Counted from the first letter of the stretch, positions 1 to 7,628 are shown. The stretch: 64,000 nucleotides of DNA from Lentibacillus populi (GCA_014642895.1 BMJD01000012.1:26772-90771); one strand, 5' to 3'. Notes: generated by a model not told the origin, from the sequence alone. A program made the numbers and translations.

Positions 1-317
1 TGGTGATCTTGGCTATGGAAAAAACCTTAGAACAAGAAGAGTATAAACGGAAATGGGGATATATAAACCGCATATTGGTTAATTGGCATAAAAACAATAT
101 AAAGACCCCCGAACAGGCAAAAGAAGCGGATGAGAAATTTTATAGTCGACAGAGAAGGGCATCCGGTTATGCAGGAGATAACGAGGTTGTCCCGGATTGG
201 TTTAACAAGCGGAAAGGTAAAAAGCAAGAACCAGCTGCCCATACAGAAACGCAAGAGGAAAGAGAAGAATTCGAAGCATTACTTCGTGAGTTTACATCGA
301 AGGGGGTTAACGGGTGA
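1..317 (+). CDS. DnaD-like phage replication protein, C-terminal part (5' end outside window)
   Basis: The frame is open at the window edge, so only about the last 104 residues are seen. The segment WGYINRILVNWH followed by 'KTPEQAKEAD' matches the C-terminal DnaD/DnaB_2 helical domain of phage helicase-loader proteins, which help load the replicative helicase on the phage origin. The tail is charged and rich in Glu/Lys, as is usual after this domain. The stop overlaps the GTG start of the next gene by four bases, so it is the head of a translationally coupled early operon. The domain call is from family knowledge; the truncated N-terminus (winged helix) cannot be checked here. Confidence 0.75.
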   Translation, partial: VILAMEKTLEQEEYKRKWGYINRILVNWHKNNIKTPEQAKEADEKFYSRQRRASGYAGDNEVVPDWFNKRKGKKQEPAAHTETQEEREEFEALLREFTSKGVNG

Positions 318-679
318 ACACATTAAATGGCAGAGATCCCATTCTCCCCAGAGAAAAAAGCAAGTTGTTGTTTGACAATAAAGATATCGATTTTGGGTTT
401 CCGGAATGGCAATTGGAAGAGGTATTGCGACTTTGGCGGAATGGGAAGAGCGTTTATTACATTTCTAGATGGACAAAGCGTAATGAGCATGAGGTCTTTC
501 TATCACTCTATGAATTTTGGATAGAAGGTGTGATAGACGACATAGAGAAAGCATTTTCGGCAGGGAATACATTGCTGGTACCGGGGAAACAGCAATTGAT
601 AAAAACCCAACAGCGAAAGGAGAATAAAAATGGATTATTTAAAACAAGCAAAAAACGAAATCCGAAAAGAATGGTTTAG
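314..679 (+). CDS. small phage early protein, unknown
   Basis: A 121-residue basic protein starting at a GTG that overlaps the stop of the DnaD-like gene. Its 3' end overlaps the following gene by about 50 bases. The N-terminal part (DFGFPEWQLEEVLRLWRNGKSVYYIS) has the look of a short helix-turn-helix: a helix, then 'GKSVYYISRWTKRNEHEV', reminiscent of repeated-step HTH domains that read DNA. The C-terminus is strongly basic. No family is recognised with confidence; a DNA-associated role in the early region is only inferred from position and charge. Confidence 0.6.
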   Translation: MNTLNGRDPILPREKSKLLFDNKDIDFGFPEWQLEEVLRLWRNGKSVYYISRWTKRNEHEVFLSLYEFWIEGVIDDIEKAFSAGNTLLVPGKQQLIKTQQRKENKNGLFKTSKKRNPKRMV

Positions 680-1265
680 TAATCATGAAATTAAACTCAT
701 TGAAGGTTCCAAAGGTTTTCAACGCATCAACTGGGGGGAGCAGGGATCGAGAATGTATCAAATTGATTACGTTTTGTCAGACAATATGGTCTTTGTTTCT
801 GGTGATTTAGGAACTGCAGCTTATGAATTAACTTGTGCAGCAACATTAGAAAATATAAAAGACTTTAATCTGTCTTATTTCACTGGAAAGTTATCTGCCC
901 ATGAACGTCGTCGATGGGATTTTGATCCCTATTTGGCAAAGGAAGAAATAGAGGAGTACATCTTTGATTGGTGTGACATAAGTCATGTTGATCAGTTGAG
1001 TGAAGAGGATAACGAATTGTACGAAGAGCTTATCGGTGCAACCCAAAATTGGGACTTGCAGGATCACTTCGAGAAGGCAGTTTTCTCCATCTACGAAAAC
1101 ACAAGCGTTGGTTGGTTTGATGGTGAAGCGGCAAGTTGTATTTCTGATTGCGGAAAAAGATTGCCACGTAGTCTTATCGCTTATTGGGTTGGTTTGCAAA
1201 TGGTAATTGAGCAATTAGAGAAAAAAGAAGGTAGAAGTGTTAATCGTGGCTCAATAAAAGTTTGA
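630..1265 (+). CDS. conserved phage early protein, unknown
   Basis: A 211-residue soluble acidic protein behind a good ribosome binding site (GAAAGGAG, seven bases before ATG). It contains several Trp/Asp-rich stretches (GEQGSRMYQIDYVLSDN; YIFDWCDISHVD; VGWFDGEAASC) and four cysteines but no recognised catalytic motif or membrane segment. It sits in the early operon between the replication gene and small accessory ORFs. Similar proteins of this size are scattered among Firmicute prophages without function. I do not assign one. Confidence 0.6.
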   Translation: MDYLKQAKNEIRKEWFSNHEIKLIEGSKGFQRINWGEQGSRMYQIDYVLSDNMVFVSGDLGTAAYELTCAATLENIKDFNLSYFTGKLSAHERRRWDFDPYLAKEEIEEYIFDWCDISHVDQLSEEDNELYEELIGATQNWDLQDHFEKAVFSIYENTSVGWFDGEAASCISDCGKRLPRSLIAYWVGLQMVIEQLEKKEGRSVNRGSIKV

Positions 1266-1298
1266 ACAAAAATGCGACATAAAGAAGGGGCGATATAA

Positions 1299-1490
1299 AT
1301 GCCAAAATATAGAGCTTATGCGGTAATAGATGCCACCAAATACGTGGGTGACTTTGAAGCAGAAAATAAAGAAGAAGCCGAGGAAATGGCTTGGAATAGT
1401 GATGATTATAGCGTTATACTTTGTCATCAATGTTCAAGAGAATTTGATTTGGGAGACGCTATAAAAATGATTATCGAAGAAGAGGATTGA
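1299..1490 (+). CDS. small phage protein, unknown
   Basis: A 63-residue acidic protein behind GAAGGGGCGATATAA-ATG. Its pattern (KYRAYAVIDATKYVGDFEAENKEEAEEMAW) resembles a ferredoxin-like strand-helix fold common in tiny phage proteins, with 'CHQCSREFDLGDA' giving two cysteines in a CxxC arrangement. Whether this CxxC binds metal is unknown. Reading direction and spacing fit the early operon. Confidence 0.6.
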   Translation: MPKYRAYAVIDATKYVGDFEAENKEEAEEMAWNSDDYSVILCHQCSREFDLGDAIKMIIEEED

Positions 1491-1529
1491 TGTCGTAGTT
1501 CGATTAAAAAACAAAAAGGATGTGTCCTC

Positions 1530-1703
1530 ATGAAAGCATTTGAAGCCGAAGAAAACATCATGGTAAAGCACATCATAGATCAATTGCATCAGTTGGGGTA
1601 TTACGAAACGGCGGGGAAGTCGAAGCGAGAGCTTATTACCAAACTAGCAGCTAAACGTGCTGTTGAGGTTAGAGTAGAAGACCCTGGAAGTGGGTGGTTC
1701 TGA
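1530..1703 (+). CDS. 57-residue phage protein, unknown
   Basis: A short ORF beginning at ATG behind AAAAGGATGTGTCCTC. It encodes a mostly helical basic protein (KHIIDQLHQLGYYETAGKSK then RELITKLAAKRAVEV). The helix-'LGYY'-helix layout is vaguely like FbpA-type Fur-regulated small basic proteins, but I do not claim homology. Its TGA overlaps the next ATG (TGATG), which supports translation and coupling. Confidence 0.55.
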   Translation: MKAFEAEENIMVKHIIDQLHQLGYYETAGKSKRELITKLAAKRAVEVRVEDPGSGWF

Positions 1704-1948
1704 TGGATCAATTAAGTCTATTTAGCGAGTTGGATTCAACAGAAATGGTTATCCCGGCGGATGTTATTTCACCACTTGAATCAAATAAAAGTGTTAAATC
1801 AAGGGATTTTAAAAAACAGCAAAGACGTTGGTCAAAATACGTTAAGTCAGTCCAGGATTCGCACCATTGCTCTTGGTTTGATGCTAGGAAACTATTGATT
1901 GAGCATCGTGACAATCAAGTTCCCATCGAAATGAGGCTGGTGGAATGA
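1703..1948 (+). CDS. small phage protein, unknown
   Basis: An 81-residue protein. The start is taken as the ATG inside the TGATG overlap with the upstream stop, not the GTG nine bases earlier, because TGATG coupling repeats along this operon. It begins MDQLSLFSELDST, a short motif (QLSLF) that looks like a beta-clamp binding peptide (consensus QLxLF), then has a basic helix (RDFKKQQRRWSKYVKSV). A link to the host sliding clamp is an inference from this peptide and from location in the replication module. Confidence 0.55.
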   Translation: MDQLSLFSELDSTEMVIPADVISPLESNKSVKSRDFKKQQRRWSKYVKSVQDSHHCSWFDARKLLIEHRDNQVPIEMRLVE

Positions 1949-2157
1949 GTAAGAATCCTGTACTAAAGAAAAAGTTTGAAGAGGGTTACAGGCTAGGATT
2001 TGATAAAGGAACGAAACATGGCATTGAACAAGCAGTCAATTTTTTTGCTGTTAAATTTGAGGGGCTAGAAAAGGTTCCCGGGATCGGCAAAAAGACCATG
2101 GAAAAGATAAGGCAGCAACTGGGTGAACATTATTTTTTAAAGGATGATGAAGAATGA
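1945..2157 (+). CDS. small protein with helix-hairpin-helix-like motif
   Basis: A 70-residue protein with a four-base ATGA overlap on both sides. The segment VPGIGKKTMEKIRQQLGE matches the helix-hairpin-helix pattern (hydrophobic-P-G-I-G-x-K/T) that binds the DNA backbone non-specifically. The N-terminal half is an amphipathic helix. A DNA-binding accessory role in phage replication or repair is likely, but no family name is certain. Confidence 0.6.
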   Translation: MSKNPVLKKKFEEGYRLGFDKGTKHGIEQAVNFFAVKFEGLEKVPGIGKKTMEKIRQQLGEHYFLKDDEE

Positions 2158-2987
2158 AAGTGAAATCACCGCTGATATGGTTCGGTGGAAAAGCTAACAT
2201 GGCCGACAGCATTATAAGCCTCATGCCAGAGCATAAATGCTATGTTGAACCATTTGGCGGTGCAGCACATGTGTTAGCAAGCAAACCAAAATCAAAAGTA
2301 GAGGTATACAACGATATTAACGGGGACGCGGTTAATTTCCTAATGGTCCTTAGAAAGGATCCGGACAAACTATATGATGCCTGCTCCACATTGCCGTATT
2401 CCAGGTATTTATACGAATTGTGGCAGGATGAATTATTTGACCAACGGCGCAATGGTGGAGATATGTGCGATTTCGACCGCGCAGTGAAGTTCTTTTACGT
2501 CAATCGTTGTGCGATTAACGGTGGCGGACAAAATCATAAGTCTGGGTGGAAACACAGTGCCCATCATAATACTCCAGGCGTTTATCAACAAGTTTGCAAG
2601 CGAATCGTAACATTTGCTGAAAGGTTGAAAGGCGTAATCATAGATTGCGATGATTTTTCGAAGGTCATTCAAACCTATGACGATAAAGATTCTTTATTTT
2701 ACGTGGATCCTCCCTATTTTGGAAACGAAAGCAGATACAAGGGTGGGTTTCAAGAGAAGGATCATCGTTACCTGGCAGCGTTGCTCAATCGCATAAACGG
2801 GAAGGCGATCGTCTCTTATTACGATCACGATTTGATTGATAAGCTCTATCCTGGATGGAATAGACTCGAGATCAAAACTAAAAAAACAATGATTTCCACA
2901 AAAGATGGGTACATGAGACCTGATGCGACGGAACTGTTGCTTATGAACTTTGAAGACAGTCAAATGAATCTATTTGAAATTAGTTAG
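2154..2987 (+). CDS. Dam-type DNA adenine N6-methyltransferase (D12 class)
   Basis: A 277-residue enzyme that would transfer a methyl group from S-adenosylmethionine to adenine in a short DNA target. SAM-binding motifs are visible in alpha-class order: WFGGK near residue 9, EPFGGAAHVL at 32-41 and catalytic DPPY at 185-188. Length fits the D12 family (Dam, DpnM). No restriction endonuclease lies beside it, so it is an orphan phage methylase, a type usually explained as protection from host restriction or as a replication/packaging signal. Target GATC cannot be proven from sequence alone. It overlaps the previous gene by four bases. Confidence 0.88.
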   Translation: MKVKSPLIWFGGKANMADSIISLMPEHKCYVEPFGGAAHVLASKPKSKVEVYNDINGDAVNFLMVLRKDPDKLYDACSTLPYSRYLYELWQDELFDQRRNGGDMCDFDRAVKFFYVNRCAINGGGQNHKSGWKHSAHHNTPGVYQQVCKRIVTFAERLKGVIIDCDDFSKVIQTYDDKDSLFYVDPPYFGNESRYKGGFQEKDHRYLAALLNRINGKAIVSYYDHDLIDKLYPGWNRLEIKTKKTMISTKDGYMRPDATELLLMNFEDSQMNLFEIS

Positions 2988-2997
2988 GAGGAAAACG

Positions 2998-3255
2998 ATG
3001 GAGCTACCAGTCTATCAAACAAGCAACTTAGACTTACGCACTAAAATCATCAATGACATACATCAAGAACGTGCCAGGCAGGATCATTTGCATCCGGAAA
3101 AACTGCCACTTTCGATGCGTTTCGTAACTATCATGGAGGAGTTAGGGGAGGTTGCGGAAGCGCTTCAGAATAAGGATATGGAATCTACTTACAGGGAACT
3201 GATCGATGCTGCAGCTAGTTGTCTTCGTATGGCGGAGGAGGTGTTAAAAGAATGA
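2998..3255 (+). CDS. MazG-like nucleotide pyrophosphohydrolase
   Basis: An 85-residue helical protein. The start is the ATG at 2998, set by AGGAGG eight bases upstream; a longer frame would overlap the methylase. The MazG signature EELGEVAEAL lies in the middle, preceded by a DIHQER helix and followed by ELIDAAASCLRMAEE, giving the ExxE...(E)xxD metal ligands of the all-alpha NTP pyrophosphatase fold. Such phage enzymes hydrolyse (d)NTPs or alarmone-type nucleotides to monophosphates. Substrate is not determinable here. It overlaps recU by four bases (ATGA). Confidence 0.8.
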   Translation: MELPVYQTSNLDLRTKIINDIHQERARQDHLHPEKLPLSMRFVTIMEELGEVAEALQNKDMESTYRELIDAAASCLRMAEEVLKE

Positions 3256-3776
3256 TTTATACCGGAAAACGTGGAATTTCCTTTGAAAATAGCCTGAACT
3301 ACACTAACCAGATCTACATAAACCAAGGCAGGGCCATTATAAATAAACGGGCAACCCCTATGAAAATCATAGGAAAGACGCGAGGTAACCAGCATATATG
3401 TATTTTTGATCAGAAATCTACCACAGATTATGACGGAATATATCAAGGTAAGTCAATCGTATTCGAAGCTAAATCAACAAAAGAAAAGCGGCTACCGTTT
3501 AGCATAATCGCTGATCACCAAATTCAATACCTGGAGGATGCTGAAAAACAAGGGGCAGTATCCTTCCTCATCGTCGAAATGAGGATATCCAGGGACGTTT
3601 TCTTAGTCCCAAATAACATGCTTCAGAAATATTTAAAGGAAGCTCAAAACGGTGGGAGAAAATCAATCCCTTTGCGAGATTTAGAGGTTTATGCACATTT
3701 GGTAGAGTCCAAAAATGGTGTTGCATTAGACTACTTATCGGTAGTCGATAGGTTAATAGCAGCTGCAATAGCTTAA
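3252..3776 (+). CDS. recU: RecU-like Holliday junction resolvase
   Basis: A 174-residue nuclease of the RecU/PDDEXK fold that cleaves four-way DNA junctions during phage recombination and replication. It begins with the typical N-terminus GKRGISFENSLNYTN. The catalytic core is seen as DYDG (residues 59-62) followed by FEAKSTK (Glu72, Lys74), and a basic mid-region. The ATG at 3252 overlaps the MazG stop; longer in-frame extensions inside the previous gene were rejected. Host RecU is ~200 residues; phage copies of this shorter length are common. Confidence 0.88.
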   Translation: MIYTGKRGISFENSLNYTNQIYINQGRAIINKRATPMKIIGKTRGNQHICIFDQKSTTDYDGIYQGKSIVFEAKSTKEKRLPFSIIADHQIQYLEDAEKQGAVSFLIVEMRISRDVFLVPNNMLQKYLKEAQNGGRKSIPLRDLEVYAHLVESKNGVALDYLSVVDRLIAAAIA

Positions 3777-3800
3777 AAAATAAAAACAGGAGGGTGTTAC

Positions 3801-4202
3801 ATGGATTACATGGTCGATTTAAATGAATTTGCAGATGGTGCATTTGCGGCACGTTTTAACGAGGAATTGCAAAAGGCGCTGGATAACATTGCGGATCCAA
3901 ACACAGATCCTAAGAAGGCTAGAACAGTGACTGTCCAGGTCAAATTATATGGTGATGAAAGAAGGGATGTTGTTAGTGCTTCCGTTGTTGCAAAATCGAA
4001 ACTTCTTCCTGCTAAAGAGGCTGATACAAAACTTTTAATGGGTGCAGATGACAACGGAAATGTCATTGGAAAAGAGCTCCGGTCGGGGGTTAAAGGTCAG
4101 ATGTTTTTTGATAATGATGGCGATATTGCCCTGGATACAGGAGAAAAGGTGAATGATGAGGATCCGAATAGAGTTATTAATTTCCGAGAGCAGCGGCAAT
4201 GA
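3801..4202 (+). CDS. conserved phage protein of the 'replication terminator protein' annotation family
   Basis: A 133-residue acidic protein behind AGGAGGGTGTTAC-ATG. The N-terminus (VDLNEFADGAFAARFNEEL, then NIADPNTDPKKARTVTV) is a very recognisable block found in many Firmicute siphophages, where databases name it 'replication terminator protein'. I know of no strong experimental support for that name, so role is uncertain. It is always near the partner gene found here at 4357, suggesting a joint function in replication or recombination. Confidence 0.7.
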   Translation: MDYMVDLNEFADGAFAARFNEELQKALDNIADPNTDPKKARTVTVQVKLYGDERRDVVSASVVAKSKLLPAKEADTKLLMGADDNGNVIGKELRSGVKGQMFFDNDGDIALDTGEKVNDEDPNRVINFREQRQ

Positions 4203-4360
4203 GGTATGAAGTTTGGTACGAGATACCCCCGATGCGGGGTATCTATCGTACAGTGATAAAAGCAGATTCAATAAGGGATGTAATACAAATAATTCGATTG
4301 GATCCCCAGATGTCAAAATATCGAATAAAAAACATTAAGAAATGGAGGAATGAAAAATGA
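4199..4360 (+). CDS. 53-residue phage protein between two coupled genes
   Basis: A small ORF, beginning MRYEVWYEIPPMRG, whose ATG overlaps the upstream stop by four bases and whose TGA overlaps the downstream ATG by four bases. Perfect ATGA overlaps on both sides make real translation likely. The product is basic with a strand-helix-strand look. No family recognised. Confidence 0.6.
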   Translation: MRYEVWYEIPPMRGIYRTVIKADSIRDVIQIIRLDPQMSKYRIKNIKKWRNEK

Positions 4361-5064
4361 TCAAAGAAGCATTGCAGTACATTGTTGGTATGGGAAAAGC
4401 GGAAATTCACGAAAGGAACGGTCAGGATTGGTCAGATAAACAACTTCACTTGCTGGAAGCGCCGGTAGCTTCACCATTTACAGCGCATACACTATCTGGT
4501 CTTGTTGGTTACCTAAAATCGAATTTTGATAAAAGGGATGCTGCAATCATCCATGTTGCTAGTCCGACAACAGTTACAGTCAAGTCTCCCCTAAACGCGG
4601 ATGAGAATCGTAACTATTTCTTAAAAGCTGAAGCATTGATTCCGGAGTTTTATTTCGATCGTTGGTATGACACTGAAGATTTCAACATTAAGCTCCAGTC
4701 ATGTTTCGTTAATAGTGATGATCGCGACGTGATGTTGAAGGTAGTAGGTAATATTACCGAGGACCAGGTTAAAACGGTCAGTGATGATGGTGTATCTCAA
4801 GCAGTTGTCGCTAGAGTCGGCGTTGCCACAGTGGGAAATGTAGAAGTGCCTAACCCAGTTGCGTTGGCGCCGTATAGAACCTTTGTTGAAGTGGTACAGC
4901 CAGAAAGTGACTTCGTGTTCCGCATGAAGGATGGTCCGCGTTGTGCGCTCTTTGAGGCAGACGGTGGAGCGTGGAAGATTAGTGCAATTGAAAACATTCG
5001 AAAGTACTTAGAAGCTTCACTTAAAGACCAAATTGAACATGGAAGAATATCAATTATTGCTTAA
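4357..5064 (+). CDS. conserved phage protein, partner of the upstream 'terminator' family protein
   Basis: A 235-residue soluble protein with pattern EAPVASPFTAHTLSGLVGYL near residues 34-53 and a C-terminal EHGRISII. This type of protein is common in Bacillus and Listeria phages next to the preceding family and may act in DNA metabolism; no catalytic motif is evident. It starts at ATG in an ATGA overlap and is followed at once by an intrinsic terminator, so it ends the first transcription block of the window. Confidence 0.65.
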   Translation: MIKEALQYIVGMGKAEIHERNGQDWSDKQLHLLEAPVASPFTAHTLSGLVGYLKSNFDKRDAAIIHVASPTTVTVKSPLNADENRNYFLKAEALIPEFYFDRWYDTEDFNIKLQSCFVNSDDRDVMLKVVGNITEDQVKTVSDDGVSQAVVARVGVATVGNVEVPNPVALAPYRTFVEVVQPESDFVFRMKDGPRCALFEADGGAWKISAIENIRKYLEASLKDQIEHGRISIIA

Positions 5065-5072
5065 ATTAAGAT

Positions 5073-5098
5073 GGCCCGCCGAAACGGGCCAAATATTT
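5073..5098 (+). terminator. intrinsic terminator of the early operon
   Basis: GGCCCG/CGGGCC stem with a small loop, followed by AAATATTT rather than a pure T run, nine bases after the stop at 5064. Confidence 0.65.
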
Positions 5099-5115
5099 AA
5101 ATCAGGAGGGATAAT

Positions 5116-5256
5116 TTGAAAAGTATATGGTACATGGCAGCTGGTTTACTAGCAATTTTATTCCTCGGAATATTTACGTATGTAATGACTGAATTCCAAG
5201 ATGCCAGCGAGACTATTAAACAGCAAAAAAAGATTGAGGCTCTGGGAAGAAAATAG
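5116..5256 (+). CDS. 46-residue single-pass membrane protein
   Basis: A short TTG-start ORF with AGGAGGG seven bases upstream. The product has one hydrophobic helix (YMAAGLLAILFLGIFTYVM, residues 6-24) and a charged C-terminal tail (IKQQKKIEALGRK). Small membrane proteins of this layout are frequent in phage early regions; function unknown. A start at the internal ATG would remove part of the helix. Confidence 0.55.
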   Translation: MKSIWYMAAGLLAILFLGIFTYVMTEFQDASETIKQQKKIEALGRK

Positions 5257-5378
5257 GATGTTGCATGATGTTATTTGGAACTTGAATCAACGGTTTATGA
5301 AGGATAGATAGTGAGTGAAAAAAAGACAGGATTTCTCCTGCCCACTACATTTTAATTATAACATAGGAGGGGTCCTGG

Positions 5379-5579
5379 TTGAGATTAAAAGATTTAGAAA
5401 TAAACCCTAGTACTATGAGACTAGATATTGATATAATGGAATTAGAGGGAAACTTTGCCATCGTGGTAAGTGAAGGGAAGGCTAGATTGGCCGAATTGCC
5501 TTCACACGGGGAGACAAAGATTGTTACTCACCAGGGCAAAGTTAAAAGAGTGAAGTGGGATGAGGGGGAAGAATTTTGA
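5379..5579 (+). CDS. XtrA/YqaO-like phage protein
   Basis: A 66-residue protein starting at TTG behind AGGAGGGGTCC. It carries a pattern I associate with the XtrA (PBSX) / YqaO (skin element) family: an N-terminal RLKDLEI block, then ELPSHGETKIVTHQGKVKRVK and an acidic DEGEEF end. It lies between recU-type genes and the sigma-like activator, as in PBSX and skin. Function of the family is unknown. Its last codons hold the GAGGGGGA ribosome binding site of the next gene, and this tail is duplicated at 6101 (see findings). Confidence 0.65.
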   Translation: MRLKDLEINPSTMRLDIDIMELEGNFAIVVSEGKARLAELPSHGETKIVTHQGKVKRVKWDEGEEF

Positions 5580-6080
5580 ATGGGTATCTAGAAGGTTTGT
5601 TTTCGGACCCATCTTTTATGGGAGCTTTGTTGGGGGCACTTATAACAGGTGCTATAGATATACCAACAAAAGAAGTCAGTTAAAGAGGGAGAGTATAAGC
5701 AGTTTTATAAACACTTGAAGCCTTTCCATATTAGCTTAGATAGGTTTTTGTGGAATTTTACTGAAATAATTAACAAAGATCTCGTCACTGAGAAAGAAAT
5801 AAATGAACTTAAATACTATATTGGTGGCATAAAGTCTGAGATAAATACTATAGATGATAAATTTTTATTGCATGATTCTTTTATGGAATTCATTATTATA
5901 AAAAAAGTTGTAAGAACAATTGAACAAATAATTGAGGATACGGAACATTTTGAGGGAATCAAGGGATTTGATATTACTGCTCTCGAAACTTGCCAGAAAT
6001 TGATCGGAAATTTCAAAAATAAAATAGATGATAAGATGGAGGAAGTGGAAAAATATTTAAAAATAAGTTCTACCAGCTAA
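5576..6080 (+). pseudogene. membrane-anchored moron gene broken by a frameshift
   Basis: A TTG start overlaps the upstream TGA (TTGA). The first frame gives a membrane helix (FMGALLGALITGAI) and stops at 5681. A second frame, open from 5658 to 6080, continues as 'YQQKKSVKEGEYKQFYKHLK' and then a helical cytoplasmic domain. Joining the frames near 5657 gives a sensible protein of about 167 residues: one N-terminal helix, a QQKK anchor, then a four-helix-like domain. A one-base insertion or two-base loss in the assembly or the genome explains this. AT-rich relative to neighbours, so probably acquired. If only the 3' frame is used, a TTG at 5715 would give a 121-residue product. Confidence 0.6.
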
Positions 6081-6116
6081 CTGGAGGAAGCTGAGACAAA
6101 ATGAAACAGCGTGTTA
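6067..6116 (+). repeat. imperfect direct repeat, copy 1 (moron boundary)
   Basis: GTTCTACCAGC then CTGGAGGA, CTGA and ACAGCGTGTT recur in the same order at 6991-7031, with only a few changes and an internal size difference. The copies bracket the moron gene at 6139. Confidence 0.7.
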
Positions 6117-6142
6117 AGTGGGAAGAGGGGGAGGAGTTTTGA
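6101..6142 (+). pseudogene. duplicated C-terminal tail of the XtrA-like gene
   Basis: A 13-codon ORF ending VKWEEGEEF, almost identical to the VKWDEGEEF tail of the gene at 5379-5579, followed by the same TTGA overlap with the next gene. It looks like a duplicated gene end that brings its Shine-Dalgarno sequence (GAGGGGGAGGAG) to the following ORF. It may be translated as a coupling leader peptide. Confidence 0.6.
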
Positions 6143-6987
6143 ATATCGATCTTATTGTCAAAGAAAGCTGTGGGGGATTCTGGAATTGTCTTAACCCCTC
6201 TGACATATTGCAATTAGTTGCTGTAATAATTGCTATGCTAGCAGCAATTGCTTCATGGTTTTCTATATTTGTTCAGGCAAGGATAAACAAGAAAGACAAA
6301 GAATCAATAATAGTACCTGGTATAAAGGAGATTGAAGCTAATATAACTTACATTCTTTCCGATTGGGATGTAAATGAAAAATTACCAAAAAAGTTCTCAA
6401 ATACAACATTACCAATTTGGAATTATGGAAATACACCTGTCTTTAATATTGGGTACTGCTATTATATTGAAAATCTTGATTACTTTTTAGATAAAGAAGA
6501 TCTAAACGAAGGTGGAAAAATAATTTTTGGAAACCATAGTCTGAAAGTAAGGAAAGATGAAAATGGTAAATCAGAGTTATTTATTAGGTATGAATTTGAA
6601 GGTCAAAAAGGGGCAAAAAGAATTCAAATTGCTCCATTTATAAGAAGTGTGGATCTTATTGATTCCAATGATAAGACTGAAATATATATACCTGATTACT
6701 TTATATATCTATTAAATGATTATTTCATTAATTCATTTTTTGAAGATAAGACACAACCTAGATTATTATTAAAAGTTTTTTATGATGATATAAATTTCCA
6801 ATCATGGGAGCAGCAATTTAGGATTTTTATTCCAAACACTTATTCCTATAAAGGAGAAGATTTAATTACAAGCTTACATTATGAAGTTGTTCAAAAAAAG
6901 AAAAAAAGAAAAAGATTAACTATCGAAGAAAACGAAAAGAGAATGGAAAAAAGAAGAAAAAGGGAATTAAAAAAGGTAAATAAATAA
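6139..6987 (+). CDS. membrane-anchored moron protein, unknown
   Basis: About 282 residues from the TTG at 6139, chosen because it overlaps the short leader's TGA and has GGAGGAG five bases upstream; a GTG 21 bases earlier is possible. One strong membrane helix (LQLVAVIIAMLAAIASWFSIFV, residues ~25-46) is followed by basic ARINKKDKE, a ~200-residue mixed domain rich in aromatic and Asn residues, and a Lys/Arg-rich tail. Composition is far more AT-rich than the structural genes. The layout (short outside, one helix, cytoplasmic domain) is shared with the broken neighbour and fits superinfection exclusion or host-modifying proteins, but this is inference. Confidence 0.6.
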   Translation: MNIDLIVKESCGGFWNCLNPSDILQLVAVIIAMLAAIASWFSIFVQARINKKDKESIIVPGIKEIEANITYILSDWDVNEKLPKKFSNTTLPIWNYGNTPVFNIGYCYYIENLDYFLDKEDLNEGGKIIFGNHSLKVRKDENGKSELFIRYEFEGQKGAKRIQIAPFIRSVDLIDSNDKTEIYIPDYFIYLLNDYFINSFFEDKTQPRLLLKVFYDDINFQSWEQQFRIFIPNTYSYKGEDLITSLHYEVVQKKKKRKRLTIEENEKRMEKRRKRELKKVNK

Positions 6988-6990
6988 TTT

Positions 6991-7031
6991 GTTCTACCAG
7001 CCATCTGGAGGACACTGAATGACAGCGTGTT
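6991..7031 (+). repeat. imperfect direct repeat, copy 2 (moron boundary)
   Basis: Second copy of the motif at 6067-6116. Its end overlaps the terminator before the sigma-like gene, suggesting this is the ancestral position. Confidence 0.7.
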
Positions 7032-7056
7032 GCTGCCATTTGGTGTCTTTTTTATT
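7011..7056 (+). terminator. intrinsic terminator before the late activator gene
   Basis: Outer stem GACAC/GTGTC with inner pairs AATG/CATT and AGC/GCT, followed by six T. It isolates the moron block from the sigma-like gene. Confidence 0.75.
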
Positions 7057-7076
7057 TTGCAGGAGGGGGCAAGAAT

Positions 7077-7616
7077 ATGAATAACAAACAGCTTGAGAAT
7101 TGGGCAGACAGGCTCTTAAACGAGTATGAACAGGGTCGAAAAACGCTTTATAATATGAAGTGTAATTTAGGTGATTCAGAATTAGACAAGCAGGATAAGT
7201 CACAAATAAATAGCATGATTAATGATATGTCGTTTTCTATTGATTGGATGAAGCTAGGTAGACGTCCTGGAAACATGCGAGGAATTGACAAGCGATCAGC
7301 ATATCAAAGGCGTATGCTGTTGGACATGGATTTATTGCCTAGTTTGGATATTCAACCAGAAGAAAAAACATTGAATGAATCGGAAAGGCAAGATTTGATC
7401 AATATTTTAATTGATTTATCCCATCGTGAAAGGCAATGTTATTTATTGCATATGGCTCAAGGATGGAGTATGCAGGAAATCGCGGACGAGTTGAATATCA
7501 AAAAGCCATCTGTTCAAAAATTCATCGAGCGAGCAAAGAACAAAATTAAGGTAAAAATTTCTTGTCATACGAATGTCATACAATCCCGCATTAAGGATGA
7601 AAGGGCTCTTGTATAG
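7077..7616 (+). CDS. phage sigma-70 region 4-like late gene activator (Xpf/ArpU type)
   Basis: A 179-residue basic protein behind GCAGGAGGGGGCAAGAAT-ATG. The C-terminal half reads LSHRERQCYLLHMAQGWSMQEIADELNIKKPSVQKFIERAKNKI in pattern, i.e. sigma region 4: the 'RE' helix, then HTH with IADEL and recognition helix SVQKFIERA. It lacks region 2, as do PBSX Xpf and similar late regulators that recruit host RNA polymerase to late promoters. Its position just before the morons, terminase and structural genes supports control of late transcription. The N-terminal half is unrecognised. Confidence 0.75.
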   Translation: MNNKQLENWADRLLNEYEQGRKTLYNMKCNLGDSELDKQDKSQINSMINDMSFSIDWMKLGRRPGNMRGIDKRSAYQRRMLLDMDLLPSLDIQPEEKTLNESERQDLINILIDLSHRERQCYLLHMAQGWSMQEIADELNIKKPSVQKFIERAKNKIKVKISCHTNVIQSRIKDERALV

Positions 7617-7628
7617 AGCTCTTTTTAT
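7603..7628 (+). terminator. intrinsic terminator after the late activator
   Basis: GGGCTCT/AGAGCTC stem with TTTTT; the stem begins inside the last codons of the sigma-like gene. A similar CTCTT-TATAGAGC hairpin recurs near 8155, on the other side of the CotD-like gene. Confidence 0.7.
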
